64,000 nucleotides of DNA, from assembly GCF_000213575.1 (NCBI RefSeq), contig NZ_GL892012.1, positions 42,601 through 106,600 of the forward strand, written 5' to 3'. The notes below the pieces were generated by a model. The model searched no databases and was not told the DNA's origin. It was given only the letters and a program-made list of their open reading frames with translations. Numbering within the stretch: position 1 is the stretch's first letter; each line of letters opens with the position of its first letter. Positions 34,215 through 43,036 of the stretch are shown one piece after another. The position numbers were made by a program, and so were the translations under genes. This DNA is from Dysgonomonas mossii DSM 22836. Its GTDB lineage: Bacteria; Bacteroidota; Bacteroidia; Bacteroidales; Dysgonomonadaceae.

Positions 34215-35276
34215 ATGTTGAAATTGAAAAATATAATACTGCTTAGCTTATTCTTCTGTTTGAGTTTTGCGCTTCATGCACAAAAGTCGACCGTAAGGGC
34301 AACTATACAGCCGTCGGATATATTGATTGGTGAGCAAGCAGTTATAAATGTAGAAGTTATTGCCCCCAAAGGGAAGAATATTATTTTCCCTGCCTACAAG
34401 GACACATTAATCAGGGGGGTAGAGGTTCTCGCGATGTTGAAGCCGGATACAACAATGACTGAGGTGATGACTATCAATCAGAAATACATTGTTACCTCAT
34501 TCGACTCTACGCTGTATCATATACCTTATATGATGGTGATAGATGGCATAGATACCCTGAAGACAAATGACTTTGGGCTCAAAGTATCTGCTCCGCAACT
34601 GTCCGACTCTACGTTGGCTTATCTCGAACGATTGAAAAATCATGAGACTGACTCTATCGATTTTGCTAAACTTCAGATAAACGATATCAAGGATGTCCAA
34701 TCTCCTCCATTTGTATGGCTCGATTATTTGGAATACTTGTATATACTTTTCTTGGCATCTCTTATTATTTTATTGATCGCTGCCTTAATTTATCTCTATT
34801 ACAGGAAAAAGAAAAAAGGATATTACTTTACTCCTAAAATTGTATTACCTCCTCACGTCGAAGCATTGCAGGGTCTTGATAAACTCAAGGACTCGAAAAT
34901 GTGGCAGCGAGGGATGGAAAAAGAGTATTATACCGAGTTGACGGATATCCTCCGTAAGTATATTGGTCGCCGCTTTGATATTGCTGCTCCCGAAATGATA
35001 TCGGACGATATTATTGCAGCTGTTCATCTAGTTACAGATACAAAATCTGCTACAGACGGACTTGCTCAAATCCTGAAACTATCCGATCTGGTGAAGTTTG
35101 CAAAATATACGCCTTTTGCCGATGAAAACGACCTTAGTTTGGTTAATGCATTCTTGTTTGTAAATCAGACCAAGATAGAAGAAAGACCTACTCTCGAAGA
35201 GCAGAAGGAAGGAAAAGAAGCGCAGGGAGCAACAAGTGCAACAGGAAATCAAAATATGAATAATAAACAAAGCTAA
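34215..35276 (+). CDS. Bat operon membrane protein of unknown function
   Basis: Protein of 353 residues. Signal peptide (about 1-22, ALHAQKS), an extracytoplasmic beta-rich domain (ATIQPSDILIGEQAVINVEV, like the start of BatD), one membrane helix (YLYILFLASLIILLIAALIYL, about residues 174-195, split), a basic stop-transfer KKKKKG, and a cytoplasmic helical domain (EYYTELTDILRKYIGRRFDI). The tail is Gln/Gly-rich and low complexity. This layout matches the conserved unnamed gene between DUF58 and batA in Bacteroidales; the cytoplasmic part resembles DUF4381-type domains. Role inferred from position only. Confidence 0.75.
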   Translation: MLKLKNIILLSLFFCLSFALHAQKSTVRATIQPSDILIGEQAVINVEVIAPKGKNIIFPAYKDTLIRGVEVLAMLKPDTTMTEVMTINQKYIVTSFDSTLYHIPYMMVIDGIDTLKTNDFGLKVSAPQLSDSTLAYLERLKNHETDSIDFAKLQINDIKDVQSPPFVWLDYLEYLYILFLASLIILLIAALIYLYYRKKKKGYYFTPKIVLPPHVEALQGLDKLKDSKMWQRGMEKEYYTELTDILRKYIGRRFDIAAPEMISDDIIAAVHLVTDTKSATDGLAQILKLSDLVKFAKYTPFADENDLSLVNAFLFVNQTKIEERPTLEEQKEGKEAQGATSATGNQNMNNKQS

Positions 35277-35287
35277 AAGATACAGAA

Positions 35288-36271
35288 ATGGAATATGCCA
35301 ATCCGAAATATTTATACTTACTCTTATTGCTTATACCTCTTATTGGGTGGTATATCTTTAAGCTAAGGAAAATGCAGGCTACATTCAAGTTGTCTTCTGG
35401 CTATGCATTCGAAAAAGCACCGTCGACACTGAGGGTATATATGCGCCACTTTCCCTTTTTGTTGAGGGTAATTGCTATTGCCCTTGTTATAATAGTGTTG
35501 GCAAGACCTCAGAGTGTCAATTCTTCAGATATATCCAAGTCGGAAGGGATAGACATTATTATGGCACTGGATATATCAGGAACCATGATGGCGAATGACT
35601 TCTCTCCAACTCGTTTGGAGGCGGCAAAAAAAGTTGCATCAGAATTTATCAACGACAGGCAAAGCGACCGTATCGGTTTGGTCATATTTGCGGGCGAGAG
35701 TTTTACTCAATGTCCGTTGACTACAGACCACCGGGTACTTCTCAACTTATTGAGCGAAGTTAAATTCGGAATGATAGAAGATGGTACAGCTATAGGATTG
35801 GGACTAGCCAATTCCGTAAACAGGTTGAAAGACAGTCAGTCAAAATCTCGTGTTGTTATCCTTCTGACAGACGGTTCTAACAATGCGGGACAGATTGCAC
35901 CGTTAACCGCTGCCGAACTAGCCGCATCATACGGAATACGTGTGTATACGATTGGTATAGGTTCGAGAGGAACGTCAGTGGCGCGTGTCATGACTCCATA
36001 CGGCATGCAATCGATGAACGTATCGGGCGACTTTGACGAACGCACATTGACCGAGATAGCCTCTAAGACAGGAGGTTCGTACTTCCGGGCTACGGACAAT
36101 ACCAGTTTGAGTGGTATATATGACGAAATAGATCAAATGGAAAAGTCTCATATAAGTGTAAATACTGTGACAAAGCGTAAAGAGCTTTATTTGCCTTTTG
36201 CAATTATAGCTTTAGCGCTGATTGGAGGAGAACTTATTCTGCGACGTACATGGTTGAGAAATATTCCATAA
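35288..36271 (+). CDS. batA: BatA, VWA domain membrane protein
   Basis: Inner-membrane protein with a periplasm- or cytoplasm-facing VWA domain, part of the Bacteroides aerotolerance complex. Membrane helices near residues 7-22, 57-75 and 300-320 frame the VWA domain. The MIDAS motif is IMALDISGTMM (about residues 93-103), with Thr in the DxSxT/S position, plus GTAIGLGLANS and VVILLTDGSNNAG (the third metal motif TDG). At 327 residues the length is normal. batB follows 24 bp later and is its paralogue. Confidence 0.92.
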   Translation: MEYANPKYLYLLLLLIPLIGWYIFKLRKMQATFKLSSGYAFEKAPSTLRVYMRHFPFLLRVIAIALVIIVLARPQSVNSSDISKSEGIDIIMALDISGTMMANDFSPTRLEAAKKVASEFINDRQSDRIGLVIFAGESFTQCPLTTDHRVLLNLLSEVKFGMIEDGTAIGLGLANSVNRLKDSQSKSRVVILLTDGSNNAGQIAPLTAAELAASYGIRVYTIGIGSRGTSVARVMTPYGMQSMNVSGDFDERTLTEIASKTGGSYFRATDNTSLSGIYDEIDQMEKSHISVNTVTKRKELYLPFAIIALALIGGELILRRTWLRNIP

Positions 36272-36295
36272 ATAAAACAAGTGTAAGCATTAATT

Positions 36296-37324
36296 ATGAG
36301 TGTATTTAAGTTTGCAAATCCCGAATTCCTATATTTGTTCCTTGCCATACCTTTATTTGTTATTAGCTTTATCTTATTGAATATAGCTAAACGTAAAAGT
36401 GTGGAAAGGCTAGGGACATTGTCTTTGGTGAAGAAAATGATGCCGGAACTATCGTTAAAACGTTCTTATCTTAAATTTTGGATAACGATGGTTGCAGTAG
36501 GATTTGGTATCATCGTTTTGGCTCGTCCGCAATTTGGGACAAAGGTTGAGAAAGTGGATAAAAAAGGAATAGAGCTGGTTATTGCGATAGACGTTTCTAA
36601 TTCGATGATGGCGGAAGATATCAGCCCGAGCCGATTGGTAAAGGCAAAGCAAATACTGACTCGTATCATCGATGAACGTAAGAATGATAAGGTCGCAATT
36701 GTAGTTTTTGCAGGAGAGGCATTTATACAGCTTCCTCTGACTCCTGACAACCAATCGGCGAAGTTGTTCCTCGAAACGATCAATCCGAGTCTTGTGCCTG
36801 TACAGGGTACTGCCATTGGTAGTGCTATAGATATGAGCATGAGTTGCTTCTCCAACGATGCCGATATAGATAAAGCTATTGTGCTTATCACAGATGGAGA
36901 AGGGCATGAGGGTAATGCTGAAGAGGCTGCTGCCCGTGCTGCGAGTAAAGGTGTGCATGTGAATGTAGTAGGCATAGGAACGGCAGAGGGTGCAATGATT
37001 CCCGAAGCTGAAAATTCACGAGATATAAAAAGGGATACACAAGGGCAACCTGTAGTTACCAAGCTCAATGAAGAAATGTGCCGTCAGATAGCCAAAGCCG
37101 GAGAAGGATTGTATGCGCATGCTGATAATTCGAACAGTGCCTTGAAAAGTTTACAGGCAGAGTTGGATAAACTACAGAAGAAGGAAATAGATGGTATCGC
37201 ATATTCTGAATATGACGAAAAATACCAGATCTTTGCATGGGCTCTGTTGGTTTTACTCTTTGTAGAGATTTGTATCTTCGAAAAGAAGAATAGAATATTC
37301 AGAAATATAAGGTTGTTTAAGTAA
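36296..37324 (+). CDS. batB: BatB, VWA domain membrane protein
   Basis: Second VWA protein of the aerotolerance operon. Helices at about residues 9-29 (YLFLAIPLFVISFILLNIA, split) and 60-77, and a C-terminal one at about 312-330 (IFAWALLVLLFVEICIF). MIDAS: AIDVSNSMMAEDISP (DxSxS, about residues 97-101), GTAIGSAIDMSMSCF and IVLITDGEGHEGN. At 342 residues it is normal. It is likely to form a hetero-oligomer with BatA. A 108-bp gap separates it from batC, longer than other gaps in the operon. Confidence 0.92.
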   Translation: MSVFKFANPEFLYLFLAIPLFVISFILLNIAKRKSVERLGTLSLVKKMMPELSLKRSYLKFWITMVAVGFGIIVLARPQFGTKVEKVDKKGIELVIAIDVSNSMMAEDISPSRLVKAKQILTRIIDERKNDKVAIVVFAGEAFIQLPLTPDNQSAKLFLETINPSLVPVQGTAIGSAIDMSMSCFSNDADIDKAIVLITDGEGHEGNAEEAAARAASKGVHVNVVGIGTAEGAMIPEAENSRDIKRDTQGQPVVTKLNEEMCRQIAKAGEGLYAHADNSNSALKSLQAELDKLQKKEIDGIAYSEYDEKYQIFAWALLVLLFVEICIFEKKNRIFRNIRLFK

Positions 37325-37432
37325 GATAGTAATACATGTTTTTGTCATGCTAATTTAACGAAGAGCTTAGTCGGAGAGATATAAGATTTATTACTTTGTT
37401 TTGAAATGACATCATAATTGAATATCGACGAA

Positions 37433-38230
37433 ATGAAAAAAATTATATTTATAACACTTTTTACCCTGATCGCAGTTAGTTTATCGGCTCAGAAAGAAGC
37501 ACGCAAGGCCGTTCGTTCAGGTAATAAGGCATATAAAGACCAACGATATGGCGCTGCCGAAGCCGAATATCACAAAGCACTGAAAGATGATGCTGCATCG
37601 AAAGAAGCTTCATTCAATCTTGCAAATGCATATTACAAACAACAGAAATGGGACGATGCTGTAAAAGAGTATCAACATTATCTCACATTGGAGAATCAGA
37701 ACCCGATCAAGATGAGTGCTGCTTGGAGTAATATGGGAAACACTTTCTTGAAAAAGAAAGCAAATGAAAAAGGACAAGGCCAACAAGCTCCCGTTCCTCA
37801 GGGACAGCAACCCGCACAGCCCCAACAGCAGCAGGGGGATAACCTGAAAATGTCGATGGAAGCGTATAAAAATGCATTGCGTTTGAATCCGAAAGATGAC
37901 AATACACGTTATAATCTGGCTGTTGTACAGAAAATGATACAAGACCGACAAAACGAAGATCAGAACAAGGATCAAAATAAAGATCAGAACAAAGATCAAA
38001 AACAAGACCAAAATAAGGATCAAAACCAAGACCAGAATCAGAACAAGGATCAGAAACAAGACCAAAAAGATCAGAAGGATCAAAATCAGATGTCGCAAGA
38101 CAATATGCAGCAGATGTTGCAAGCTATAGAGCAAGACGAAAAAAATACTCAAGAACGCGTAAACCAAGCGAAGGCTCAGGAACGCAAGCAAAAGAATGAA
38201 AATAACAGAAAGCAGAATAAAGACTGGTAA
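37433..38230 (+). CDS. batC: BatC, secreted TPR protein with a Gln/Asn/Lys/Asp repeat tail
   Basis: Periplasmic TPR protein. The ATG at 37433 starts a good signal peptide (IIFITLFTLIAVSLSAQ); an upstream in-frame TTG at 37418 is less likely. TPR units follow at about residues 25-95 (AYKDQRYGAAEAEYHKALKD, SFNLANAYYKQQKWDDAVKE). There is then a Gln/Pro spacer, one further TPR (SMEAYKNALRLNPKDDNTRY), and from about residue 175 a tract built from DQNK/DQNQ/DQKQ units (nt about 37950-38090). The tail is Gln/Lys/Glu-rich. TPRs suggest a scaffold for BatA/B. The repeat tract is prone to length change. The next start is 3 bp away. Confidence 0.88.
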   Translation: MKKIIFITLFTLIAVSLSAQKEARKAVRSGNKAYKDQRYGAAEAEYHKALKDDAASKEASFNLANAYYKQQKWDDAVKEYQHYLTLENQNPIKMSAAWSNMGNTFLKKKANEKGQGQQAPVPQGQQPAQPQQQQGDNLKMSMEAYKNALRLNPKDDNTRYNLAVVQKMIQDRQNEDQNKDQNKDQNKDQKQDQNKDQNQDQNQNKDQKQDQKDQKDQNQMSQDNMQQMLQAIEQDEKNTQERVNQAKAQERKQKNENNRKQNKDW

Positions 38231-38232
38231 TA

Positions 38233-39087
38233 ATGAAAAGAAGTAATATTCTCTCATTTCATCGGCTTTTAGTTTTGTTCTTCGCCTTATCTTTTTATAT
38301 CTCTTTAGCAGGACAGGAGAACAAAGTGAGGATAAAAGCACCTGAAACGGTAACTGTTGGGGAGCAGTTTACGGTCGCTTATATTGTGGAAAGTGATAAG
38401 GAAGTGAAAGAACCTGTAATTATCAAAAATATGAATGGGTTTGAAATTCTTTACGGGCCTTCTTTGTCCGCATCAAGTTCTACCGTGTTCAAAAAAGGGA
38501 AGAGGGTACAGTCTTTTTCGGCTACATCAACCTATATACTTCGTGCACCCGAAAAGGGTAAGTTTTCTTTGCCACAGGCAGAAGTGAATATCGATGGTAA
38601 GAAGTATAAATCGGAAAGTTTTAAGATAGAAGTACGTTCTCTGGAAGAGAATATAGCTAAGGTGAAGGATGTAGATGCTTTTCTAAAAGTGGTAGCCTCC
38701 AAAACCAGTGTTAACCTCTCCGATACGTTAACACTCTCTTATCGTCTATATACAACAAAGGATATATATAAGATCGTGGATGTAGACTTTCCGTATCTGA
38801 ATGATTTCTATTCAAGTGATATAACCCGCTTGAGACAGTCATTTTCTGAAGAAGTGATAAACGGAAAAACATACAAAGTTGTGGAAATGCGGAAACTACT
38901 CTTGCAACCCCGCAAAATCGGAGAAATGGTATTGCCGGAGGGTTCAGTGACTGTTCAGTATTCGACTCCTACCGGACGTAAAGTAAGGGATATTTGGGGA
39001 GATGTATACGACGAGTCGGTGACTAACGACAAGGTACTGAAAATAGATTCGGTAGTTATACGTGTTCAAGACTTGAAAGCTATATAA
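38233..39087 (+). CDS. Short BatD-like protein (N-terminal domains only)
   Basis: Signal peptide (about residues 1-28, ending SLAGQE) followed by about 255 residues that match the first two beta-sandwich domains of BatD: IKAPETVTVGEQFTVAYIVE, MNGFEILYGPSLSASSS, STYILRAPEKGKFSLPQAEV, DAFLKVVASKTSVNLSDTLT and LLLQPRKIGEMVLPEGSV. It stops before the membrane helix and cytoplasmic region found in the next gene, so it would be soluble in the periplasm. The next gene carries the same motifs (INAPASTVKGAQIQLQYIL, DILFGPSVSQ, DAFVRAIFSKTKVKEQEA). This is a tandem paralogue with a natural stop, not a frameshift. Confidence 0.8.
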   Translation: MKRSNILSFHRLLVLFFALSFYISLAGQENKVRIKAPETVTVGEQFTVAYIVESDKEVKEPVIIKNMNGFEILYGPSLSASSSTVFKKGKRVQSFSATSTYILRAPEKGKFSLPQAEVNIDGKKYKSESFKIEVRSLEENIAKVKDVDAFLKVVASKTSVNLSDTLTLSYRLYTTKDIYKIVDVDFPYLNDFYSSDITRLRQSFSEEVINGKTYKVVEMRKLLLQPRKIGEMVLPEGSVTVQYSTPTGRKVRDIWGDVYDESVTNDKVLKIDSVVIRVQDLKAI

Positions 39088-39139
39088 AGTAAAAATATTA
39101 CTTTTGTGATAATCTTTAGAAAAATAAATTGAGAGAGTA

Positions 39140-40975
39140 ATGAAGAGGTGTTCGTTTTTATTGATATTATTACTCATAAGTGTTTCAAAAATATTGGCCG
39201 ATGACATCTCGTTTGTCATCAATGCTCCTGCGTCTACCGTAAAAGGAGCTCAGATACAACTGCAATATATATTGAAAGGAGGGAGTGGAAACAACATCCA
39301 GATTCCTGATGAGATAAGAGGATTTGATATTCTTTTCGGGCCTTCTGTATCTCAGGTTTATAGCTCTTCTAATATCAATGGGAAAGTTAGCTCGGAGAGC
39401 AATACAACTTTCACCTATGTACTGATGGCTAATGCTGAGGGGACATTTACACTACCTGCTGCGTCAATTAAGGCTAATGGTAAGAATTATAGGTCGGGAA
39501 CGGCTCAAATCAAAGTGTTGCCTCCTGATAAGAATGCACAGCCTCAACAGCCGGGACGTAATCCTCAAGTTATTACCCAGACATCAAAAGAAGGAAATGT
39601 GAGTCCTGATGATGCCTTTGTAAGAGCCATATTCTCTAAAACTAAAGTAAAAGAACAGGAAGCTGTTGTAGTAACATTCCGATTCTATACCGTACTTAAT
39701 ATCAGAGATGTCGGTAAAATACAATTCCCTGAATTTGAAGGCTTCATGACAGAGGATTTTGATATGGCCACAAACCGACAAATGACAGCTGAGCATTATA
39801 AAGGTCGAAACTACATGGCAATAGATGTAAAGAAGACCTTGTTGTTTCCTCAGCGATCGGGCAAGATAACTATCCCTTCGGGAACGATGGAGATTGTTTT
39901 TGAGGTTTCCTCAGGACGTAAAGTACAGACCTTCTTCGGTCCTCAGGATGTGATGACAGAAGCTAAGAAGATATTGAAAACAACACCTGTTACTGTCGAT
40001 ATTTCGGCTCTTCCGTTACAAGATAAGCCTGCTAACTTTTCGGGAGCAGTGGGTGCATTTACGTTTACGCCTACTATTTCTTCACAGAAAGTGAAAGCAA
40101 ATGATGCTGTAACCATCAAGCTAAATATTTCGGGTACAGGTAACCTGAAGCTTATAAAGAATCCGGAAATAAAATTCCCTAAGGATATAGAGACTTACGA
40201 TCCTCAGGTGAAAAACGATTATAAGTTGACTGAGAACGGTTTGTCGGGTACAAAGACGATAGAATATATGTTTATCCCTCGTTATCCGGGTAAATTTACT
40301 ATTCCTCCTATCGAATTTTCATATTTCGATACACGTACCAATACTTACAAAACGGTATCTTCTCCATCTTACGAATTGGATGTAGATAAAGATCCGAATG
40401 CAGGAAAGAATGTATCAACAAGCTATTCTAATCAGAAAGAACTGGAGATAAATCAGGATATACGTTATATAAAAACAGGCAACTATTCGTTTAAGAATCC
40501 CAACGACTTCTTTGTAGGTTCTCTTTCTTATGTTCTTTGCTATCTCATTCCGCTTGCATTGTTTATTATCTTCTCTATTGTATATAGGAAGCAAATACAG
40601 GCAAATGCTGATATAGCCCTAATGCGTACTAAGAAGGCAAATAAAGTTGCGACTAAACGTCTGAAACTTGCTAAACAATATTTGCTTACGCACAAAAAAG
40701 ATAATTTCTACGAGGAGATACTTCGTGCTGTGTGGGGATATCTGAGCGATAAACTGACTATTCCGGTAGCTGATCTTAATAGAGAGAATATTGAAACAGA
40801 ACTTCGTAAATACGGCGTTGGAGACGATATTATAGGAACGTTTATAAATATACTCGATACCGGAGAGTTTGCACGTTATGCTCCGTCAGAATCGGACGAT
40901 GCGATGGATAAGCTCTATAACGACACGGTAAATGCTATCGGTAAAATGGAAAATACAATCAAAAAAATAAAATAA
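39140..40975 (+). CDS. batD: BatD (full length)
   Basis: Large extracytoplasmic protein anchored in the inner membrane. Signal peptide about 1-20, three beta-sandwich BatD domains to about residue 420, a membrane helix at about 452-472 (YVLCYLIPLALFIIFSIVY), then a cytoplasmic helical domain. That domain, KKDNFYEEILRAVWGYLSDK followed by LNRENIETELRKYGV, is similar to the tail of the 353-aa protein encoded at 34215. At 611 residues it is typical of BatD in Bacteroidales. Its stop overlaps the batE start by one base (TAATG). Confidence 0.9.
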   Translation: MKRCSFLLILLLISVSKILADDISFVINAPASTVKGAQIQLQYILKGGSGNNIQIPDEIRGFDILFGPSVSQVYSSSNINGKVSSESNTTFTYVLMANAEGTFTLPAASIKANGKNYRSGTAQIKVLPPDKNAQPQQPGRNPQVITQTSKEGNVSPDDAFVRAIFSKTKVKEQEAVVVTFRFYTVLNIRDVGKIQFPEFEGFMTEDFDMATNRQMTAEHYKGRNYMAIDVKKTLLFPQRSGKITIPSGTMEIVFEVSSGRKVQTFFGPQDVMTEAKKILKTTPVTVDISALPLQDKPANFSGAVGAFTFTPTISSQKVKANDAVTIKLNISGTGNLKLIKNPEIKFPKDIETYDPQVKNDYKLTENGLSGTKTIEYMFIPRYPGKFTIPPIEFSYFDTRTNTYKTVSSPSYELDVDKDPNAGKNVSTSYSNQKELEINQDIRYIKTGNYSFKNPNDFFVGSLSYVLCYLIPLALFIIFSIVYRKQIQANADIALMRTKKANKVATKRLKLAKQYLLTHKKDNFYEEILRAVWGYLSDKLTIPVADLNRENIETELRKYGVGDDIIGTFINILDTGEFARYAPSESDDAMDKLYNDTVNAIGKMENTIKKIK

Positions 40976-41829
40976 TGATGCGTGAGATGAAACGAGTCAT
41001 ATTATCATACATATTCTTCCTTTTTGTATTCGCTATATCTTCATATGCACAAGATACAACCAATGTAAAAGTAGATAGTGCAACAGTGAAGCCTTCTGCT
41101 ACGATTGCAGACAACAAGGGCGGCAATAAAACTGTATTTAATAAAGCGAACGAGTTGTACAATAGCGGAGACTTCCGCAAAGCAATAGATTTGCTGGAAA
41201 ACGAAAAGAATGAACAAAAGAAACAGGGGTTAGAGTCTGCGGAATTATATTATAACCTTGGTAACTCATATTATCGGGTTAATGAAATTGCAAAAGCCCG
41301 CCTATATTACGAAAGAGCACATTTGCTCGATCCGGGAGACAGGGATACGAAGCATAATATAGATTATATTATGACTAAGATTGAAGATAAGATTCCTGTT
41401 GCTGATACGTTCTTTCTTAGCATCTGGTTCAATGGTGTACAGAACCTGTTTAGCTCAAATAGCTGGGCGAATATCGGTGTTGTTTCATTTCTCCTATTGA
41501 TCGGCTGCTTGGTATTATTCTTCTTCACGAAACTGATTACGATAAAAAAAATAGCTTTTTATACCGGTATAGTATTCATTATAGTCGTTATATTTGCCAA
41601 TGTGTTTTCGTTTAGGCAAAAGAGTCGCTTGGAATACCGGGACACAGCCGTAGTAATGGCAGCTTCGGCTCCTATGGTTAGCTCTCCCGATATAAATAGC
41701 AAAGAGCTTACAGTATTGCACGCAGGAACGAAAGTGTCGATAACAAAAGAAGATCGTAACTGGCTTGAAGTAGAAATAGATAATGGTACAGTGGGCTGGA
41801 TACAGCGCGATAAACTGGAAATAATCTGA
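40975..41829 (+). CDS. batE: BatE, TPR and SH3-like membrane protein
   Basis: Last gene of the Bat operon. Signal peptide about residues 5-22 (VILSYIFFLFVFAISSYA), a TPR region (FNKANELYNSGDFRKAIDLL, AELYYNLGNSYYRVNEIAKA), two membrane helices (about residues 163-183 and 191-210), and a C-terminal bacterial SH3-like domain (VLHAGTKVSITKEDRNWLEV, GTVGWIQRDKLEII). At 284 residues it fits BatE. Starts at 40975 (coupled to the batD stop) or 40987 are both possible. The TPR plus SH3 layout suggests a docking role. Confidence 0.88.
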   Translation: MMREMKRVILSYIFFLFVFAISSYAQDTTNVKVDSATVKPSATIADNKGGNKTVFNKANELYNSGDFRKAIDLLENEKNEQKKQGLESAELYYNLGNSYYRVNEIAKARLYYERAHLLDPGDRDTKHNIDYIMTKIEDKIPVADTFFLSIWFNGVQNLFSSNSWANIGVVSFLLLIGCLVLFFFTKLITIKKIAFYTGIVFIIVVIFANVFSFRQKSRLEYRDTAVVMAASAPMVSSPDINSKELTVLHAGTKVSITKEDRNWLEVEIDNGTVGWIQRDKLEII

Positions 41830-41873
41830 TTCCTTTTCTTCCATTTATATATTTACATGAGAATATTATTTTA

Positions 41874-42569
41874 ATGAGTTTAGTAGAACGAATTTTACCC
41901 TATGAGAGGAATCTCTTTTTGTGGCTTAATGATCAGCATACCTCTTATTGGGATGTTTTTATGTGGATATATAGCGGCAAGCTTGTATGGCTTCCACTCG
42001 CAATCGTTGCAATAGGTGTTTTTGTCTACAAAATAAAATGGAAAGAGGCTCTTCTATTATTGCTATGTGCAGTTTTGGTTGGCGTGCTTTGTGACTATGT
42101 ATCTTCTTCTCTAATAAAGCCTTTTTTCGAACGTCTCAGACCTACCCATCATCCCGACTTTCAGAACTATGTAGACACTGTCCGTAATTACCGGGGAGGA
42201 AAGTATGGGTTTATATCCAATCATGCCGCTAATGGCTTTGGTATTGTCGCTTTTACATCTCTGCTCTTCAGATATAAATATTATACAATCACGGTTCTTT
42301 TATGGGCATGCATAACAGGCTACTCCCGAATATACCTTGGAGTGCATTTTGTATCCGACGTTGTTGGAGGTGCAATATGGGGTGCATTGGTCGGTATTTC
42401 TATGTATTATGTTTATTTAACCTCACGCAGGTATATCTTAAAAGTTCCTAAAGAAGAATTGAAAATTCCTGTCTACACTAAAGTTAGGGCTCAGATACTA
42501 ATGTGCACGATTTGGGTTCTGGTGATTTCGATTGCTATTTATAGCGCAGTATTTAATATTCCCACATAA
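41874..42569 (+). CDS. PAP2 family membrane phosphatase
   Basis: Type 2 phosphatidic acid phosphatase-like protein of 231 residues with six hydrophobic segments. The three phosphatase signatures are KPFFERLRPTHH (KxxxxxxRP), GFISNHAANGFG (SxxxAN variant of PSGH: here S-N-H) and SRIYLGVHFVSDVVGG (SRxxxxxHxxxD). Likely substrates are undecaprenyl pyrophosphate or lipid phosphates at the outer face of the cytoplasmic membrane. It follows batE by 44 bp on the same strand and may be read through from the Bat operon. Confidence 0.88.
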   Translation: MSLVERILPYERNLFLWLNDQHTSYWDVFMWIYSGKLVWLPLAIVAIGVFVYKIKWKEALLLLLCAVLVGVLCDYVSSSLIKPFFERLRPTHHPDFQNYVDTVRNYRGGKYGFISNHAANGFGIVAFTSLLFRYKYYTITVLLWACITGYSRIYLGVHFVSDVVGGAIWGALVGISMYYVYLTSRRYILKVPKEELKIPVYTKVRAQILMCTIWVLVISIAIYSAVFNIPT

Positions 42570-42647
42570 AATCCATTGTTTTTCAAAAAAGAATTTTATA
42601 ACTTTAGAACATATTCCTAATCATTTACCATTTAAAACTTAGAGAGT

Positions 42648-42902
42648 ATGACTAGAGTTATCAAATTTACAGAGCTAAGAAGGATTAAGGACACCTTACC
42701 GGATGGAAGTATACACCAAATAGCAGAAAAGTTAGAACTCCCGGTGGAAACTGTATGGAACTACTTTGGCGGATATAGTTACGAAAAAGGTCAAAGTTGC
42801 GGAATTCATATAGAACCGGGGCCGGATGGGGGATATGTCTCTATTGATGATACCACTATTTTGGATATGGCTTTAGAAATGATGGAATCAAGGGAGGTCT
42901 AA
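42648..42902 (+). CDS. Small putative DNA-binding protein
   Basis: Conserved small protein of 84 residues. The N-terminal half looks like a helix-turn-helix: TELRRIKDTLPDGSIHQIAE then KLELPVETVWNYFGG. The C-terminal half (CGIHIEPGPDGGYVSIDDTT, ILDMALEMM) is a short beta-hairpin and helix. I do not recognise a named family, though similar proteins occur in Bacteroides. It has its own gap on either side and a hairpin terminator directly after it. A regulatory role is only a guess. Confidence 0.6.
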   Translation: MTRVIKFTELRRIKDTLPDGSIHQIAEKLELPVETVWNYFGGYSYEKGQSCGIHIEPGPDGGYVSIDDTTILDMALEMMESREV

Positions 42903-42908
42903 GAATTA

Positions 42909-42944
42909 AAGAGATGAATACGCCAAAAAGTGTTCATCTCTTTT
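42909..42944 (+). terminator. Terminator after the small protein gene
   Basis: AAAGAGATGAA / TTCATCTCTTT (11-bp stem) with a 14-nt loop and trailing T-run, 6 bp after the stop. Confidence 0.75.
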
Positions 42945-43036
42945 CAAATATATCCCGACGTTCTTAGCTGCGAATATGATAATTTAAAATACTGAGAGAA
43001 AACGATTACAAAATTTGTACAAGAAATTATATAAAT

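Noticed and set aside
36455..37068. Two minus-strand frames over batB
   Set aside because: Antisense shadows; batB has its VWA metal motif and helices.
37950..38090. CRISPR-like regular repeats
   Set aside because: Unit is short, without unique spacers, and lies in frame in batC. No CRISPR array or cas gene was seen in the window.
37610..38341. Long open frame on the minus strand over batC
   Set aside because: It is antisense to the Gln/Asn/Lys repeat tract and yields a Leu/Ile/Val-only low-complexity product; batC on the plus strand has a signal peptide and TPRs.
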